Assembly (NCBI GenBank): GCA_963663315.1
Contig: OY760176.1
Coordinates: 1,922,001 to 1,986,000, forward strand
DNA from: G963663315 sp963663315
Lineage (GTDB): Bacteria > Pseudomonadota > Gammaproteobacteria > Arenicellales > Poriferihabitantaceae
Length of the DNA: 64,000 bases
Reading direction: 5' to 3'
Part shown: positions 51,708-60,222 of the stretch, in pieces
Position numbering within the stretch: position 1 is the stretch's first letter
How the letters are laid out: each line of letters starts with the position of its first letter
The notes under the pieces: model-generated
What the model saw: only the letters and a program-made list of their open reading frames with translations
Told to the model about the DNA's origin: nothing
The model's database searches: none
Translations under genes and position numbers: made by a program

Positions 51708-52595
51708 ATGGCAAGCTTCGACGACAGATTCCGCGACACCGTGCCCGGCGAGGCGGTGGAGCACGGCGCGCCGGGGGACCGTGGCGATGGGCCGGCGCGA
51801 ATCGCGGCGGTCTGGACGAAATGGCGCCGCCTCGCGGCAGCCGCGATCGTCGGCGGGGCGGCTATGCACGGCGTGGACGCCGGCGCTGGCGATGTCTACC
51901 TGCGGGCCGGGATGGGTCTCGACCGTCCGTCCGAGACCGTGTTCGCGGACCGGGACTGTTCGAGCGCCTCACCGGCGGCGCTCTACGGCTGCGGTCGGGG
52001 CGGCGACGGTGCGCGGCTGCGTTCGGTCGGCGATTTCGGGACGGTTCACGCGCTCGAACTCGGGCTCGGCTATACCGCCGCGCCCGGGCTGCGGCTCGAG
52101 TTGCTGGCCGAATACCGCCCGCGCCTCGCCTTCGAGGGTCGCGCCAATTTCCTCGAACCCGGGCGCCAGCAATCGGTGGCCGCGGAGCTGTCGGCGCTGT
52201 CCGCCATGTTGGCGGCCTATGTCGACCTGCCCGGGCTGAGTCTGCCGAGGCTCGGCCCGCTCGTACCCTTTCTCGGGGCGGGCGTCGGCGCTGCCCGCAC
52301 CCGGATCGGCGAAACCCGCATGACCTTTCCGAAGACGACGACCGTCGTGCCGGGCGCGAGCCGTACCGACTTCGCCTGGATGCTGACGGCCGGAGTCGCG
52401 GTGGCTCTGAATAAGCGGATGACGCTCGATCTCGCCTGGCGCTACACCGACATCGGCGAGGTTCGCACCGGTCGGGGGGCGGGCCGCGTGGTGTGGCGCG
52501 ACGGAAGCCGCAAGCCGCTGCCGCTCGATCTCGCCGCGACGCGGGCGAAGCTCGCGAGCCACGGGCTCCGCCTCTCCCTGCGCTACGCGTTCTGA
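51708..52595 (+). CDS. Outer-membrane beta-barrel protein (opacity/porin type), very GC-rich
   Basis: A 295-residue protein. A hydrophobic stretch after a basic segment (about 40-58, RRLAAAAIVGGAAMHG) is a likely signal peptide, so the true start may be at an internal codon. The mature part starts GDVYLRAGMGLD, has alternating strands with LELGLGYT, LELLAEYRPRL, PFLGAGVGAA and LDLAWRYTDIG, and ends with an aromatic LSLRYAF, the terminal Phe needed for outer-membrane insertion. These point to an eight-stranded barrel of the opacity/OmpW-like group. GC content is far higher than any neighbour and codon use is strongly C/G-ending, so the gene was probably acquired recently. Cargo or role unknown. 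Confidence 0.78.
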   Translation: MASFDDRFRDTVPGEAVEHGAPGDRGDGPARIAAVWTKWRRLAAAAIVGGAAMHGVDAGAGDVYLRAGMGLDRPSETVFADRDCSSASPAALYGCGRGGDGARLRSVGDFGTVHALELGLGYTAAPGLRLELLAEYRPRLAFEGRANFLEPGRQQSVAAELSALSAMLAAYVDLPGLSLPRLGPLVPFLGAGVGAARTRIGETRMTFPKTTTVVPGASRTDFAWMLTAGVAVALNKRMTLDLAWRYTDIGEVRTGRGAGRVVWRDGSRKPLPLDLAATRAKLASHGLRLSLRYAF

Positions 52596-52820
52596 GGCGG
52601 AGGGCGCGACCGTTAGCTGGCGACCGCGGTATCCTTCAAGGCGGGAATGGGCCTGAAGGATGCGCTGAGTTGAGGCTGGTCTGTTACAGTATCAGGCATT
52701 TGGTGACAGAATACCCTCTGGGGACCGGTGTGTGAAATACACTTTTGTCCAGGAAGAACTTGGTTTCATTGGTTATTTCTTCTTGGGGCTTGCTCGGCGG
52801 GAGTAAAGCAGGAATTTCGA
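52596..52820. other. Gap after the GC-rich gene
   Basis: No gene is seen. Arms ATCCTTCA (52631-52638) and TGAAGGAT (52654-52661) form a hairpin with further inner pairing, possibly a terminator without a U-tract. GC content falls back to the neighbourhood average near 52650. Confidence 0.45.
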
Positions 52821-53456
52821 TTATACCGCGATAATGATTTCGCTTCTTAGACCTGCTTGGCGCACATCGGACAGGAATGTCGGATCGCCCAGCCCGTCGC
52901 GAGCATGCATAATCCGAAAATCCTGTGATGCGACCCGGTCACCAAAAAACAGGTAGGCCGTATCTGGATCGCATTGGTTCGAGGTCCACATCAGGCCATG
53001 GACGTTCGGGAACTGGTGATGGATGGCGCTCGCCCATCGGGTAGTTCCCGGATAGAGCTTCGGCGATGTGGCGATCAACGAGTTTCGGCTGATGCGCCAT
53101 TGCTTGAGATCGGGGCCACGCAAGGAGACGAGGCGTAGATCGCACAGGACTTCGAGTTGCCCGTGGGCGCGTGTTTGTACTAACGTCCTGGGAACGGTCT
53201 TGCGTTTGGCCTGGACGGGGATATCGTGGAAAATCGTTTCATAGATCGCCGCTTCCAGTGTGCTGGCGGCATAGAATGACGGAACGCAATTTCCTTTCTG
53301 GTCGGCAATGGGCGCAAAGCGGGTGGGAGCGCCCTTGCAAGGATTGAAGTCGTAGGCGGCGAAGTTCCGGTCATGCACCCGGTGCAGAAGCGTGCCGGAA
53401 CCAAGTGTGACGATGTTGGGATTGGCGAGCGTCGCGGGCGGCGTTCGAATGGACAT
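52821..53456 (-). CDS. RES-domain toxin
   Basis: A 211-residue RES protein, starting MSIRTPPATLANPNIV. RES toxins break down or modify NAD+ (the ADP-ribosyltransferase-like fold of MbcT/Res). The named residues are found: Arg in LLHRVHDRNF, Glu in STLEAAIYETIFHD and Ser in MWTSNQCDPD. The frame to 53585 extends over the antitoxin end and is rejected. It follows the antitoxin by 14 bases, antitoxin first. Confidence 0.9.
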   Translation of the reverse strand: MSIRTPPATLANPNIVTLGSGTLLHRVHDRNFAAYDFNPCKGAPTRFAPIADQKGNCVPSFYAASTLEAAIYETIFHDIPVQAKRKTVPRTLVQTRAHGQLEVLCDLRLVSLRGPDLKQWRISRNSLIATSPKLYPGTTRWASAIHHQFPNVHGLMWTSNQCDPDTAYLFFGDRVASQDFRIMHARDGLGDPTFLSDVRQAGLRSEIIIAV

Positions 53457-53470
53457 TGAACGAAAAGTTC

Positions 53471-54145
53471 TTACCCGATTGCGGGATCGGAGAGCCTGCT
53501 GGCGGCATAGATCACGGCTTTTGGGTCGGAAAGACAGCTCTGGGGCTCGGCGCCGTCCAACCAGCTGTTGCCGGATGCGAACCACATGGCGATTTGCCAG
53601 CCGGTCATGTCTTTCGGAAGTACAGCGAGGGTATCCTTTATGAGCGCACGCGGAGCGCCGTCCGCAAACTGAAAGACCGGATAGAGGTCATTGCCTCCCA
53701 GGCGCAGGGCAAACAGCTTGCCCTCCCGTTTCCAGCGGGAGGCTGGTTCGCTCTTGTTCCGCGGTTGGAGAGCGGAGGCGGCGCGGACCTCGGCTGCGGT
53801 CAGAAGGGGCGTTTCCTGCAGATACTCGGACCGCAGCCTGGCATTGTCGATTTCGAGTTCAGTCTCGACCCGAGCGCGGGGGATGCCCGAAAGGATGACA
53901 TCGAGTAGCTTCGCTGTATTGGCCTCGGTCAATTGAGACCTGCGTTCGGCGGCGAGCAGAGGCAGTGTTTCAACCGCGCGCTCGATCAGTTGCGCGAGTT
54001 CCTCCGTTGGGCCGCCCACAAGGAGCCAAACTCTGGATCCGGTATCTGTTGAGCGGGGGGAAGCGTCGATCCTCTTGCGCAGCCTGGCGGGCAGTTTTGC
54101 AATTTCGTTGGGCGCCAAATCGATCAGTGACAGGGCTTCGGGCAT
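53471..54145 (-). CDS. Xre/MbcA/ParS-type antitoxin of the RES pair
   Basis: A 224-residue protein with the toxin-binding domain at its C-terminus (about 180-224, DMTGWQIAMWFASGNSWL in a context with PKDMTGWQIA). The longer N-terminal part (about 1-130) includes a helical DNA-binding-like stretch (TEANTAKLLDVILSG and NARLRSEYLQETPLLTAAEV). It is longer than the 150-residue Xre antitoxins, so it belongs to an extended subtype. The pair with RES is well established as a type II toxin-antitoxin system. GC content is above average. Confidence 0.85.
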   Translation of the reverse strand: MPEALSLIDLAPNEIAKLPARLRKRIDASPRSTDTGSRVWLLVGGPTEELAQLIERAVETLPLLAAERRSQLTEANTAKLLDVILSGIPRARVETELEIDNARLRSEYLQETPLLTAAEVRAASALQPRNKSEPASRWKREGKLFALRLGGNDLYPVFQFADGAPRALIKDTLAVLPKDMTGWQIAMWFASGNSWLDGAEPQSCLSDPKAVIYAASRLSDPAIG

Positions 54146-54164
54146 GTGACCATCCTCCAGGATG

Positions 54165-54210
54165 AGGCATGATTTGTATGATGAACAATAATATGCCTAA
54201 TATCATGCCT
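54165..54210. promoter_or_regulatory. Inverted repeat upstream of the RES/Xre pair, probable operator
   Basis: Perfect nine-base arms AGGCATGAT (54165-54173) and ATCATGCCT (54202-54210) separated by 28 bases, with a further ATATGCCT half-site between them. It starts 20 bases upstream of the antitoxin ATG. Xre-type antitoxins usually bind such repeats to repress their own operon. The rest of the gap to 54393 holds no gene. Confidence 0.5.
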
Positions 54211-54393
54211 GGTGTCAAGCTTGCGCGCGGCCGAATCGGTAGAACGGTTGAGGGTGAAGACTCAACTGTTGACACCACTATTTGGTTTCAGATACCGTAG
54301 TTAAACGTCATGTGATGCGCAGTTGCGTTGCTCGGGTTACTGCAAATATTTGAGTTGCCTGGAAAAGAATCGTGGAACTACTGCCCGACCGTA

Positions 54394-55092
54394 TCAGAAA
54401 ACAAGACTACCCGCTCCAGCAGTCCGCAACCACTCACGCCTTTCTTTGTAGTCAGGAACGTGCCGTTCAACATGTTTCCAATACCTGGAAGAATGATTGT
54501 GTTCCAACAGGTGACACAGTTCATGCACCACCACATAGTCAACGATGCGGTGCGGTGCGAGGATAATTCGCCAGTTATACGAGACATCGCCCTTAACCGA
54601 ACATGATCCCCAACGAGACTTGTAGCTTTTAATGGTCACTGACTGAGGATTTACGCCGATAATCTTTTCGTATCGCCTGGTTTTCTCTTCCAGTCTCTTT
54701 AGTGCGCGTTGTTGATACCATTCCAGTAGAAGAAATCGAATTTCCTGCTCGCGCTCTAAACCACAATCCGGGACGGTGGCTTCAAGATAACCGCCCTTCA
54801 GTTTGAGAGAGGGCGTCTCGCCAGACACAACCTTCAATCGATAGTTCTTACCGAGATAGGGAAAAGTCTCTCCACTCACATATTCCTTCGATTTGGTGGG
54901 TTGAGACAGTTCCGCCTCTTTTAGTTTCTTTCTGATCCAGGGAGACCGCTTAACTATCAGGTCGTGGATACGATTATCTGAAAGACCTTTTGGAACACGA
55001 ACTTTTATGCCAGTGCCTTCAAGCTGGATGGACACCGACCGCTTTCGGTCTGTCCTGACGATTTCAACTGGAAACTCAAACCTGCCCATCAT
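54394..55092 (-). CDS. YgjP-like (SprT-type, DUF45) zinc metalloprotease
   Basis: A 232-residue metal-dependent hydrolase of the YgjP/DUF45 family with HELCHLLEHNHSSRYW (HExxH-type zinc motif with the third histidine) and SRWGSCSVKGDVSYNWRIILA in shortened form SRWGSCSVKGDVSYNWRI. Its substrate is unknown. The start ATG overlaps the TGA of a short relic that resembles the end of hsdR. Such proteins are frequently encoded just after hsdR in type I restriction loci. Confidence 0.88.
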   Translation of the reverse strand: MMGRFEFPVEIVRTDRKRSVSIQLEGTGIKVRVPKGLSDNRIHDLIVKRSPWIRKKLKEAELSQPTKSKEYVSGETFPYLGKNYRLKVVSGETPSLKLKGGYLEATVPDCGLEREQEIRFLLLEWYQQRALKRLEEKTRRYEKIIGVNPQSVTIKSYKSRWGSCSVKGDVSYNWRIILAPHRIVDYVVVHELCHLLEHNHSSRYWKHVERHVPDYKERREWLRTAGAGSLVF

Positions 55093-55175
55093 TTAAATCC
55101 GACCTTTGTCAGTTCCGCCTTGAAAATGTTGTAAAACGGCAGTTCGGCGCTTGATAGACTCAAGTCATCTGCCTG
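55089..55175 (-). pseudogene. Probable C-terminal relic of a type I restriction subunit HsdR
   Basis: The minus strand reads QADDLSLSSAELPFYNIF followed by KAELTKVGFK and TGA at 55089-55091. The D-x-L-S-L-S-x-x-E-L-x-F-Y core matches the HsdR C-terminal consensus L-x-x-E-E/D-L-A-F-Y-D-A-L. The stop overlaps the YgjP ATG as ATGA, the coupling expected in a real hsdR-ygjP operon. Only about 28 codons remain; the remainder of the restriction system was lost or replaced by maeA-side DNA. The assignment is tentative. Confidence 0.4.
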
Positions 55176-55192
55176 CGGATGATGCCCCCGTC

Positions 55193-56812
55193 TCAATAAA
55201 CCGGATCGTACATTAATGATTGAATGTGTTCGGTCAGGTTTTCCGGGGGCGCTCCCTGTGCAATTCCATGTTGATATGCATAGTCGGCAATTGATCTGGC
55301 AATAGTGAGGGAAACCTCACGAATTTGATTGATTTCAGGATAAATCGAGCCAGCCTTGAGATCTTCTTCAGTCACCGCACCGGCCAATGCTTTTGCAGAT
55401 TCCAGAAAGATCGAGTCCGGTATCGTCCTGGCCCTGCATGCAATCATTCCCAGCCCGACACCCGGAAAGATATAAGAATTATTTCCCTGCCCGGGGCGAA
55501 ATGTCTTGCCGCCGTGGACGACCTTGCCAAATGGACTGCCACTTGCGAAAATTCCTCTCCCATCCGTCCATTGATAAGCCTGTTCGGCGGTACACTCCGC
55601 ACGACTGGTCGGATTTGATAACGCAAATATTCCCGGCCGGGATTTAATACTGGCCAGTTTTCGGATGATTTTCCCGGAAAACATACCGGGCCGTCCGGTA
55701 GCGCCAATCAGTATATCGGGTTGATGAACATCCAGCGCTTCGATAAATTCATAATCGGGCAGGTCATGGGCAAAGCACTGAATGTGATTCGCCAGATTTT
55801 CTCTGGCCCTGGTGACCAGTCCCCTGCTGTTGAAGTACCATAGACGCTGATGAGCCTGTTCATGGGTGAGACCTTCTGCCATGAGCGCCTTTACAATCAT
55901 TGATCCTATTCCTGATGCTGCAGAACCCGCACCCAGAAAAGTGAACTTCAACTCCTTGAATGGCACACCCGATATCCGGGTAGAGGAGTACGCCCCGGCC
56001 AGAACGACCGCCGCTGTGCCCTGTATGTCATCATTAAAACACAGTGTGTTGTCACGGTATCTGTCAAGCAATGTAAACGCATTTTGTGCGACAAAATCCT
56101 CAAACTGAATCAGCACGCCGGGATAAGCATCCCTGGCAGCGGTGATGAACTCATCCATCAAATCAAAATAGTCTTCACCCCGACACCTTTTCTGTCTCAT
56201 GCCGAGATAAATGGGATCATTGAGCAGTTCCTCATTATCGGTTCCAATGTCGAACATGACCGGCAGAGTCTGCTCTGGAGGAATCCCTGCACAGGCGCAA
56301 TACAGGCTCAGTTTTCCGATCGGGATACCCATACCGTTGGCCCCCAGATCCCCCAGGCCGAGGATTCTTTCTCCATCTGTGATCACAATGATCCGCACAT
56401 CCCTGTGCGGCCAGTTATCCAGAATTTCACGAATTCTGCCACGGTCCCTGGCGGTAATATAAAAACCCTTTTCCCTTCTGAATATATTCGCAAACTCCTT
56501 GCATGCCTGCCCCACCGTAGGGGTATAAATCAGCGGCATGATCTCTTCAATGTTTTCGAGAATCAGACGATAAAACAACCGTTCGTTGCGGTCCTGCAGG
56601 GCAGACAGATAAATATATTTCTCCAGGTCACTGTGCTTGCGACGTAAACTTGCCAATGCCCGCTCGATCTGGGTTTCCATAGAACCAATCGCGGCTGGCA
56701 GCAAGCCCCGCAATTTAAGCCGGTCCCGCTCTTCTTGCGTAAATGCCGTCGATTTATTATGGGCAGGACTAAGGAGTAAACCCACTCCGGTCAAACCCTG
56801 ATTGGGTTTCAT
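55193..56812 (-). CDS. maeA: NAD-dependent malic enzyme MaeA
   Basis: MaeA decarboxylates malate to pyruvate with NAD+. The 539-residue enzyme has RLFYRLILENIEEIMPLIYTPTVGQAC in shortened form IMPLIYTPTVGQAC, the metal-site and NAD motifs FNDDIQGTAAVVLAGA and FLGAGSAASGIGSMI, and the segment IFALSNPTSRAECTAEQAY. It is slightly shorter than E. coli MaeA (565). It runs divergently from the helicase-nuclease gene downstream. Confidence 0.94.
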   Translation of the reverse strand: MKPNQGLTGVGLLLSPAHNKSTAFTQEERDRLKLRGLLPAAIGSMETQIERALASLRRKHSDLEKYIYLSALQDRNERLFYRLILENIEEIMPLIYTPTVGQACKEFANIFRREKGFYITARDRGRIREILDNWPHRDVRIIVITDGERILGLGDLGANGMGIPIGKLSLYCACAGIPPEQTLPVMFDIGTDNEELLNDPIYLGMRQKRCRGEDYFDLMDEFITAARDAYPGVLIQFEDFVAQNAFTLLDRYRDNTLCFNDDIQGTAAVVLAGAYSSTRISGVPFKELKFTFLGAGSAASGIGSMIVKALMAEGLTHEQAHQRLWYFNSRGLVTRARENLANHIQCFAHDLPDYEFIEALDVHQPDILIGATGRPGMFSGKIIRKLASIKSRPGIFALSNPTSRAECTAEQAYQWTDGRGIFASGSPFGKVVHGGKTFRPGQGNNSYIFPGVGLGMIACRARTIPDSIFLESAKALAGAVTEEDLKAGSIYPEINQIREVSLTIARSIADYAYQHGIAQGAPPENLTEHIQSLMYDPVY

Positions 56813-56839
56813 TTAATTCAATACTCAAAACGCCTTTGA

Positions 56840-57007
56840 TTTGCCGACATTATATACTTAGATGGCGAACACTTTTTCTGCCCCGACTGTAATTACTTGG
56901 GTTCCTCGGACATCCCGGGATACCCAAGTACGTATGGAGTGGACAAATACGGGTACACAAATGTGTTTACAACGAGTACACTTTCGGAAGAGTTAAAAGG
57001 AGCTTGA
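56840..57007 (+). pseudogene. Possible relic open frame with CPDC motif upstream of the helicase gene
   Basis: The plus strand is open for 55 codons, with a TGA at 57005-57007 just before the helicase start. It reads EHFFCPDCNYLG and ends YGYTNVFTTSTLSEELK with GA. The look is of the tail of a real protein with a zinc-knuckle-like CPDC, but there is no ATG and only two cysteines. It may be the end of a gene once upstream of the helicase in an operon, or chance. Function not recognised. Confidence 0.25.
56894..56930. repeat. Inverted repeat upstream of the helicase-nuclease gene
   Basis: Perfect nine-base arms TACTTGGGT (56894-56902) and ACCCAAGTA (56922-56930) with 19 bases between, about 85 to 120 bases upstream of the helicase ATG. 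It may be an operator or leader hairpin. Confidence 0.5.
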
Positions 57008-57012
57008 CGGCA

Positions 57013-60000
57013 ATGCGATTGACCCATGGAGAACTTATCGACAAGATCGGGACGATCAGCAACCGGGAGGTTCATTATTTTGCCAGCGGACAGGTTATGG
57101 CCAAGGCAACATTGGTGTCGGATGACGGTGGCGAACACTTTCCGGTCATCTGGTGGGAACTGGGTCAGGCACCGCCTGTTGGCGCGCGCGTTCGAGTCAA
57201 AGGCCGGGGCAATGTGCGGAACGGAACGGCTGAAATCCACGCACGCGAAACCTCCGTGGACCGGACCGGCATCGAAAATGGCCCTCTGGCCCCCATCGCG
57301 GCATTTTACCTCGGTTGCGTTGAAGCGGAGACCGCCAGTTCGCTTCAGTTCACGCTCCAGTCGGCTGGCAAGGGGCACATCCTGCTGCACAATACTGCAA
57401 GCCCCTTGCACGGCACTCTCCAGTTTGATGCAGATTCTCCGCACCAGCCGTGGTTCCGGGCGCGCCAGGTAGCAGTCGGCGAAACGCTTCTCTCCGGTTG
57501 GCCTCTCGTGGTCGGTACTGACGCCGGAGAGAGCGGCCTCGTCGCGACTCCTCTCCTTGTAGCCGAAGTCGAACTCGTGTCCTCCGACGGTAAGTGGTGG
57601 ATCCGGCAATTGGGTGCTGGCGTTGACCTTAATCCCTTTGCCCTTGATCTCCTTGGCCTGAGCCGGGAACAAAGGGACGAGCTATTGGTCGTTATCAAAG
57701 CCAGAGTGGAAGCCGTGGAATCCACCACGTCGGCAGCCCGTTCACACGCCATTCTCCAGGCGCTTCAGCAAGAAGGGATCGATGGGCTGGTTGACCTTGA
57801 TCCTGCCGCACTCTCCTGCACCCCAACCGGCAAGGGCATCCACAACGCCGGCACCGTCATGACTGCCACGGGAAACGCTCGAGCCATTCGCAACCTGGTC
57901 AAAGATCTCGAGGAACTTGCCAACTACCCCGACCTGCTCTCCAAAGGGCCGGCTGCCGTTCTTCTCGGACAGTCACCGGTACCCGAAGTCCCTCTACCCG
58001 CCCCTCATCCCGTAATTGCACTCTCTTCTTTGCAACAGGACAAAGTTATCCATTCCGCGATGGTCAACGACTTCACCGTGGTTACCGGCCCGCCCGGAAC
58101 CGGCAAGTCCCAGGTTATTGTCAACGTCGTGGCTGCAGCCGTAGCCAGGCGAGAGACCGTACTGTTTGCATCCAAGAACAACAGGGCCATTGATTTGGTG
58201 GTAGACCGATTGCGTTCTGCCTCACCCAATGCCGTCATCGTCCGCGCCGGTAATGCAGGTCAGCGCAATGAAGTCGCCGAATACATCGTGGAAACTCTGT
58301 CCGCGAACCCCCAGGATGCAGATTCCGCCAGCGCAAGCCAAGCATGGGCAGCTATCGAGAAATCCCTTCAGAGTATATACGGGGTTCTACATGAAAGAAG
58401 CCAAATCCAGACTGAACTCAAAGACCTGAAGGCCAAGCGGGAAGCTGCCCTTGATCGTCTGCCACCCGGCGCCAGGATAGAGATTGCGCTTCCCGAACTT
58501 GACAACGCACTGACGGGCGCCTGCAAGGCACTTGATGCGTTCAGCGATCCTCTATGGTTTTTCGGCCGTTGGCGACGCCATCGAGAGCGTCTCGAGAATG
58601 CCCGACATGCCCTCGGCTGCGTCAGCGATATTCTGGAAATAAGTCGTTCGAGCCTGGAGAAATGCCTGTCCTCCGTTGCCGACAGGCCGAAACGTACACT
58701 TACCCCGCGAAAAGCCTTCCAGGCAGTCGAGGAAATCGCTAACGATATACTGGCAATCGCCAAGTACCGCGTCCGGATCAACGAATTTCGGGCACGGCTC
58801 GCAGAGATGCCACGCAAGCACGATCTCGACGATCGCCTCTATGCGCTCCGGAAGGAACGACTTGCAACCGGAACCAGGCTACTGGATGCACGGTGGGAAG
58901 AACTCAGGGACGATAATCGTTCTGCGCGTGCCGTGGCAATACAGTTGGCCGAACTCCTTGAGCGCACGGACTCTGACCACAGAGCACGGGTAAAAGCCTT
59001 CCGGTTGATTCCCGACGCATTGCCGGCCTTGCCGGTCTGGGCGGTCACCAACCTGTCTGTGCGGACAAATCTGCCCCTGAATCCCGGGTTGTTTGACCTC
59101 GTCGTCATCGACGAGGCATCGCAGTGCGACATTGCCTCAGCGCTCCCGATCATCGTTCGAGGGAAACGCGCCTTGATTATTGGTGACCAGAATCAACTCG
59201 TCCACATCACTTCTCTCGGCCGCGCCCGTGAGAAGATCATCGCACAGAAACAGGGCCTGACGGACGATCAGGCATACGAGTTCAGCTACCGCTCCCGGAG
59301 TTGCTTCGAACTGTCCTCGTCCCGTGTCCTTGATGCGCCAATATATCTTGATCTTCACTTTCGTTCCCATCCCGCAATCGTCAGCTTCTCGAATGAACAG
59401 TTCTACAGGGGAAAACTTGAACTATGCAGTACCGCGACTCCGCCGAAAGGCTTGCGGCCCGTCCAGTGGATACACACTACCGGAAAGTGCGAAAGGGAAA
59501 CCAGGGGGCGAAGCCGGGTGAACACGACAGAAGCGCAAAGAGTCGTCCAGGCCATTGTCCGCGGACTTCCCACATACAAGAGCCTGGAGTGCAGCGTCGG
59601 AGTCGTGACACCCTATGCCGCACAGGTGGAACTGATTTCAGAACTTCTGTCAAAAGAGGTGGAGCCCGAAGAGCTTGAGGCACTGAAAGTCGCCACGACC
59701 CACAGGTTCCAGGGCGACGAGAGAGATATCATCTATTTCTCACCAGTCGTCGACAGATCAATGGGAGCAGACCAGATCCGTTTCGCGGCCGACCCGAATC
59801 TCATCAATGTCACCACCACGCGGGCGCGCAGGCGCTTCATCATCGTAGGAGACCGCGACGCATGCCTTGCCCACGACAACGCTCTCAAGAAGTTGGCCAC
59901 CTACTCCCTTCGCCTTGATGACGCCGGTTTCGACAATCCGCTGGAGCACAATCTGTATAATGCCCTCACAGATGAAGACATTACAGCCAGAACAGATGTC

Positions 60001-60222
60001 GTTGTGGGAAAACACCGCCTCAACCTCGCAATTGAACGTGAAGGCATGCGCCTTGACATCGAATGCGATGGTGTCGCGTTTCAGACTGATTACGAGAAAG
60101 ATGCTGCGCGTGACCGTGCCGTCGAATCCGAAGGCTGGACGGTCATACGCTTCAGCAGTCGAGCGCTCAGTCGTGACCTCAAAGCCTGTGTCGGAGCAAT
60201 CGTCAACAGGCTTGCTTTATAA
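57013..60222 (+). CDS. SF1 helicase with C-terminal Vsr/MTES_1575-type nuclease domain
   Basis: A 1069-residue protein from ATG 57013, preceded by AAGGAG; the upstream TTG at 57004 has no spacing for that site. Residues about 1-330 are an N-terminal region of unknown fold (OB-like at 30-80). The SF1 core starts with Walker A GPPGTGKS (near 359), then Walker B VVIDEASQCD (near 698), IIGDQNQLVHI, HFRSHPAIVSFSNEQFY, VTPYAAQV, THRFQGDERDII, and NVTTTRARRRFIIVGD. A coiled-coil insert separates the two RecA halves. The last 75-90 residues form a small PD-(D/E)XK nuclease (LDIECDGVAFQTDYEKD followed by RDRAVESEGWTVIRF), of the Vsr/MTES_1575 kind. Such single-gene helicase-nuclease fusions are linked to phage defence. 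The stop abuts the rnfB start. Confidence 0.88.
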   Translation: MRLTHGELIDKIGTISNREVHYFASGQVMAKATLVSDDGGEHFPVIWWELGQAPPVGARVRVKGRGNVRNGTAEIHARETSVDRTGIENGPLAPIAAFYLGCVEAETASSLQFTLQSAGKGHILLHNTASPLHGTLQFDADSPHQPWFRARQVAVGETLLSGWPLVVGTDAGESGLVATPLLVAEVELVSSDGKWWIRQLGAGVDLNPFALDLLGLSREQRDELLVVIKARVEAVESTTSAARSHAILQALQQEGIDGLVDLDPAALSCTPTGKGIHNAGTVMTATGNARAIRNLVKDLEELANYPDLLSKGPAAVLLGQSPVPEVPLPAPHPVIALSSLQQDKVIHSAMVNDFTVVTGPPGTGKSQVIVNVVAAAVARRETVLFASKNNRAIDLVVDRLRSASPNAVIVRAGNAGQRNEVAEYIVETLSANPQDADSASASQAWAAIEKSLQSIYGVLHERSQIQTELKDLKAKREAALDRLPPGARIEIALPELDNALTGACKALDAFSDPLWFFGRWRRHRERLENARHALGCVSDILEISRSSLEKCLSSVADRPKRTLTPRKAFQAVEEIANDILAIAKYRVRINEFRARLAEMPRKHDLDDRLYALRKERLATGTRLLDARWEELRDDNRSARAVAIQLAELLERTDSDHRARVKAFRLIPDALPALPVWAVTNLSVRTNLPLNPGLFDLVVIDEASQCDIASALPIIVRGKRALIIGDQNQLVHITSLGRAREKIIAQKQGLTDDQAYEFSYRSRSCFELSSSRVLDAPIYLDLHFRSHPAIVSFSNEQFYRGKLELCSTATPPKGLRPVQWIHTTGKCERETRGRSRVNTTEAQRVVQAIVRGLPTYKSLECSVGVVTPYAAQVELISELLSKEVEPEELEALKVATTHRFQGDERDIIYFSPVVDRSMGADQIRFAADPNLINVTTTRARRRFIIVGDRDACLAHDNALKKLATYSLRLDDAGFDNPLEHNLYNALTDEDITARTDVVVGKHRLNLAIEREGMRLDIECDGVAFQTDYEKDAARDRAVESEGWTVIRFSSRALSRDLKACVGAIVNRLAL

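Noticed and set aside
51821..52562. Several long frames on both strands over the GC-rich gene
   Set aside because: High GC content lowers stop frequency in all frames; only the 51708-52595 frame gives a signal peptide and beta-barrel pattern ending in Phe.
56893..57672. 259-codon open frame on the minus strand over the start of the helicase gene
   Set aside because: No recognisable domain, cysteine- and proline-rich shadow-like composition, and the plus-strand frame has clear helicase homology.
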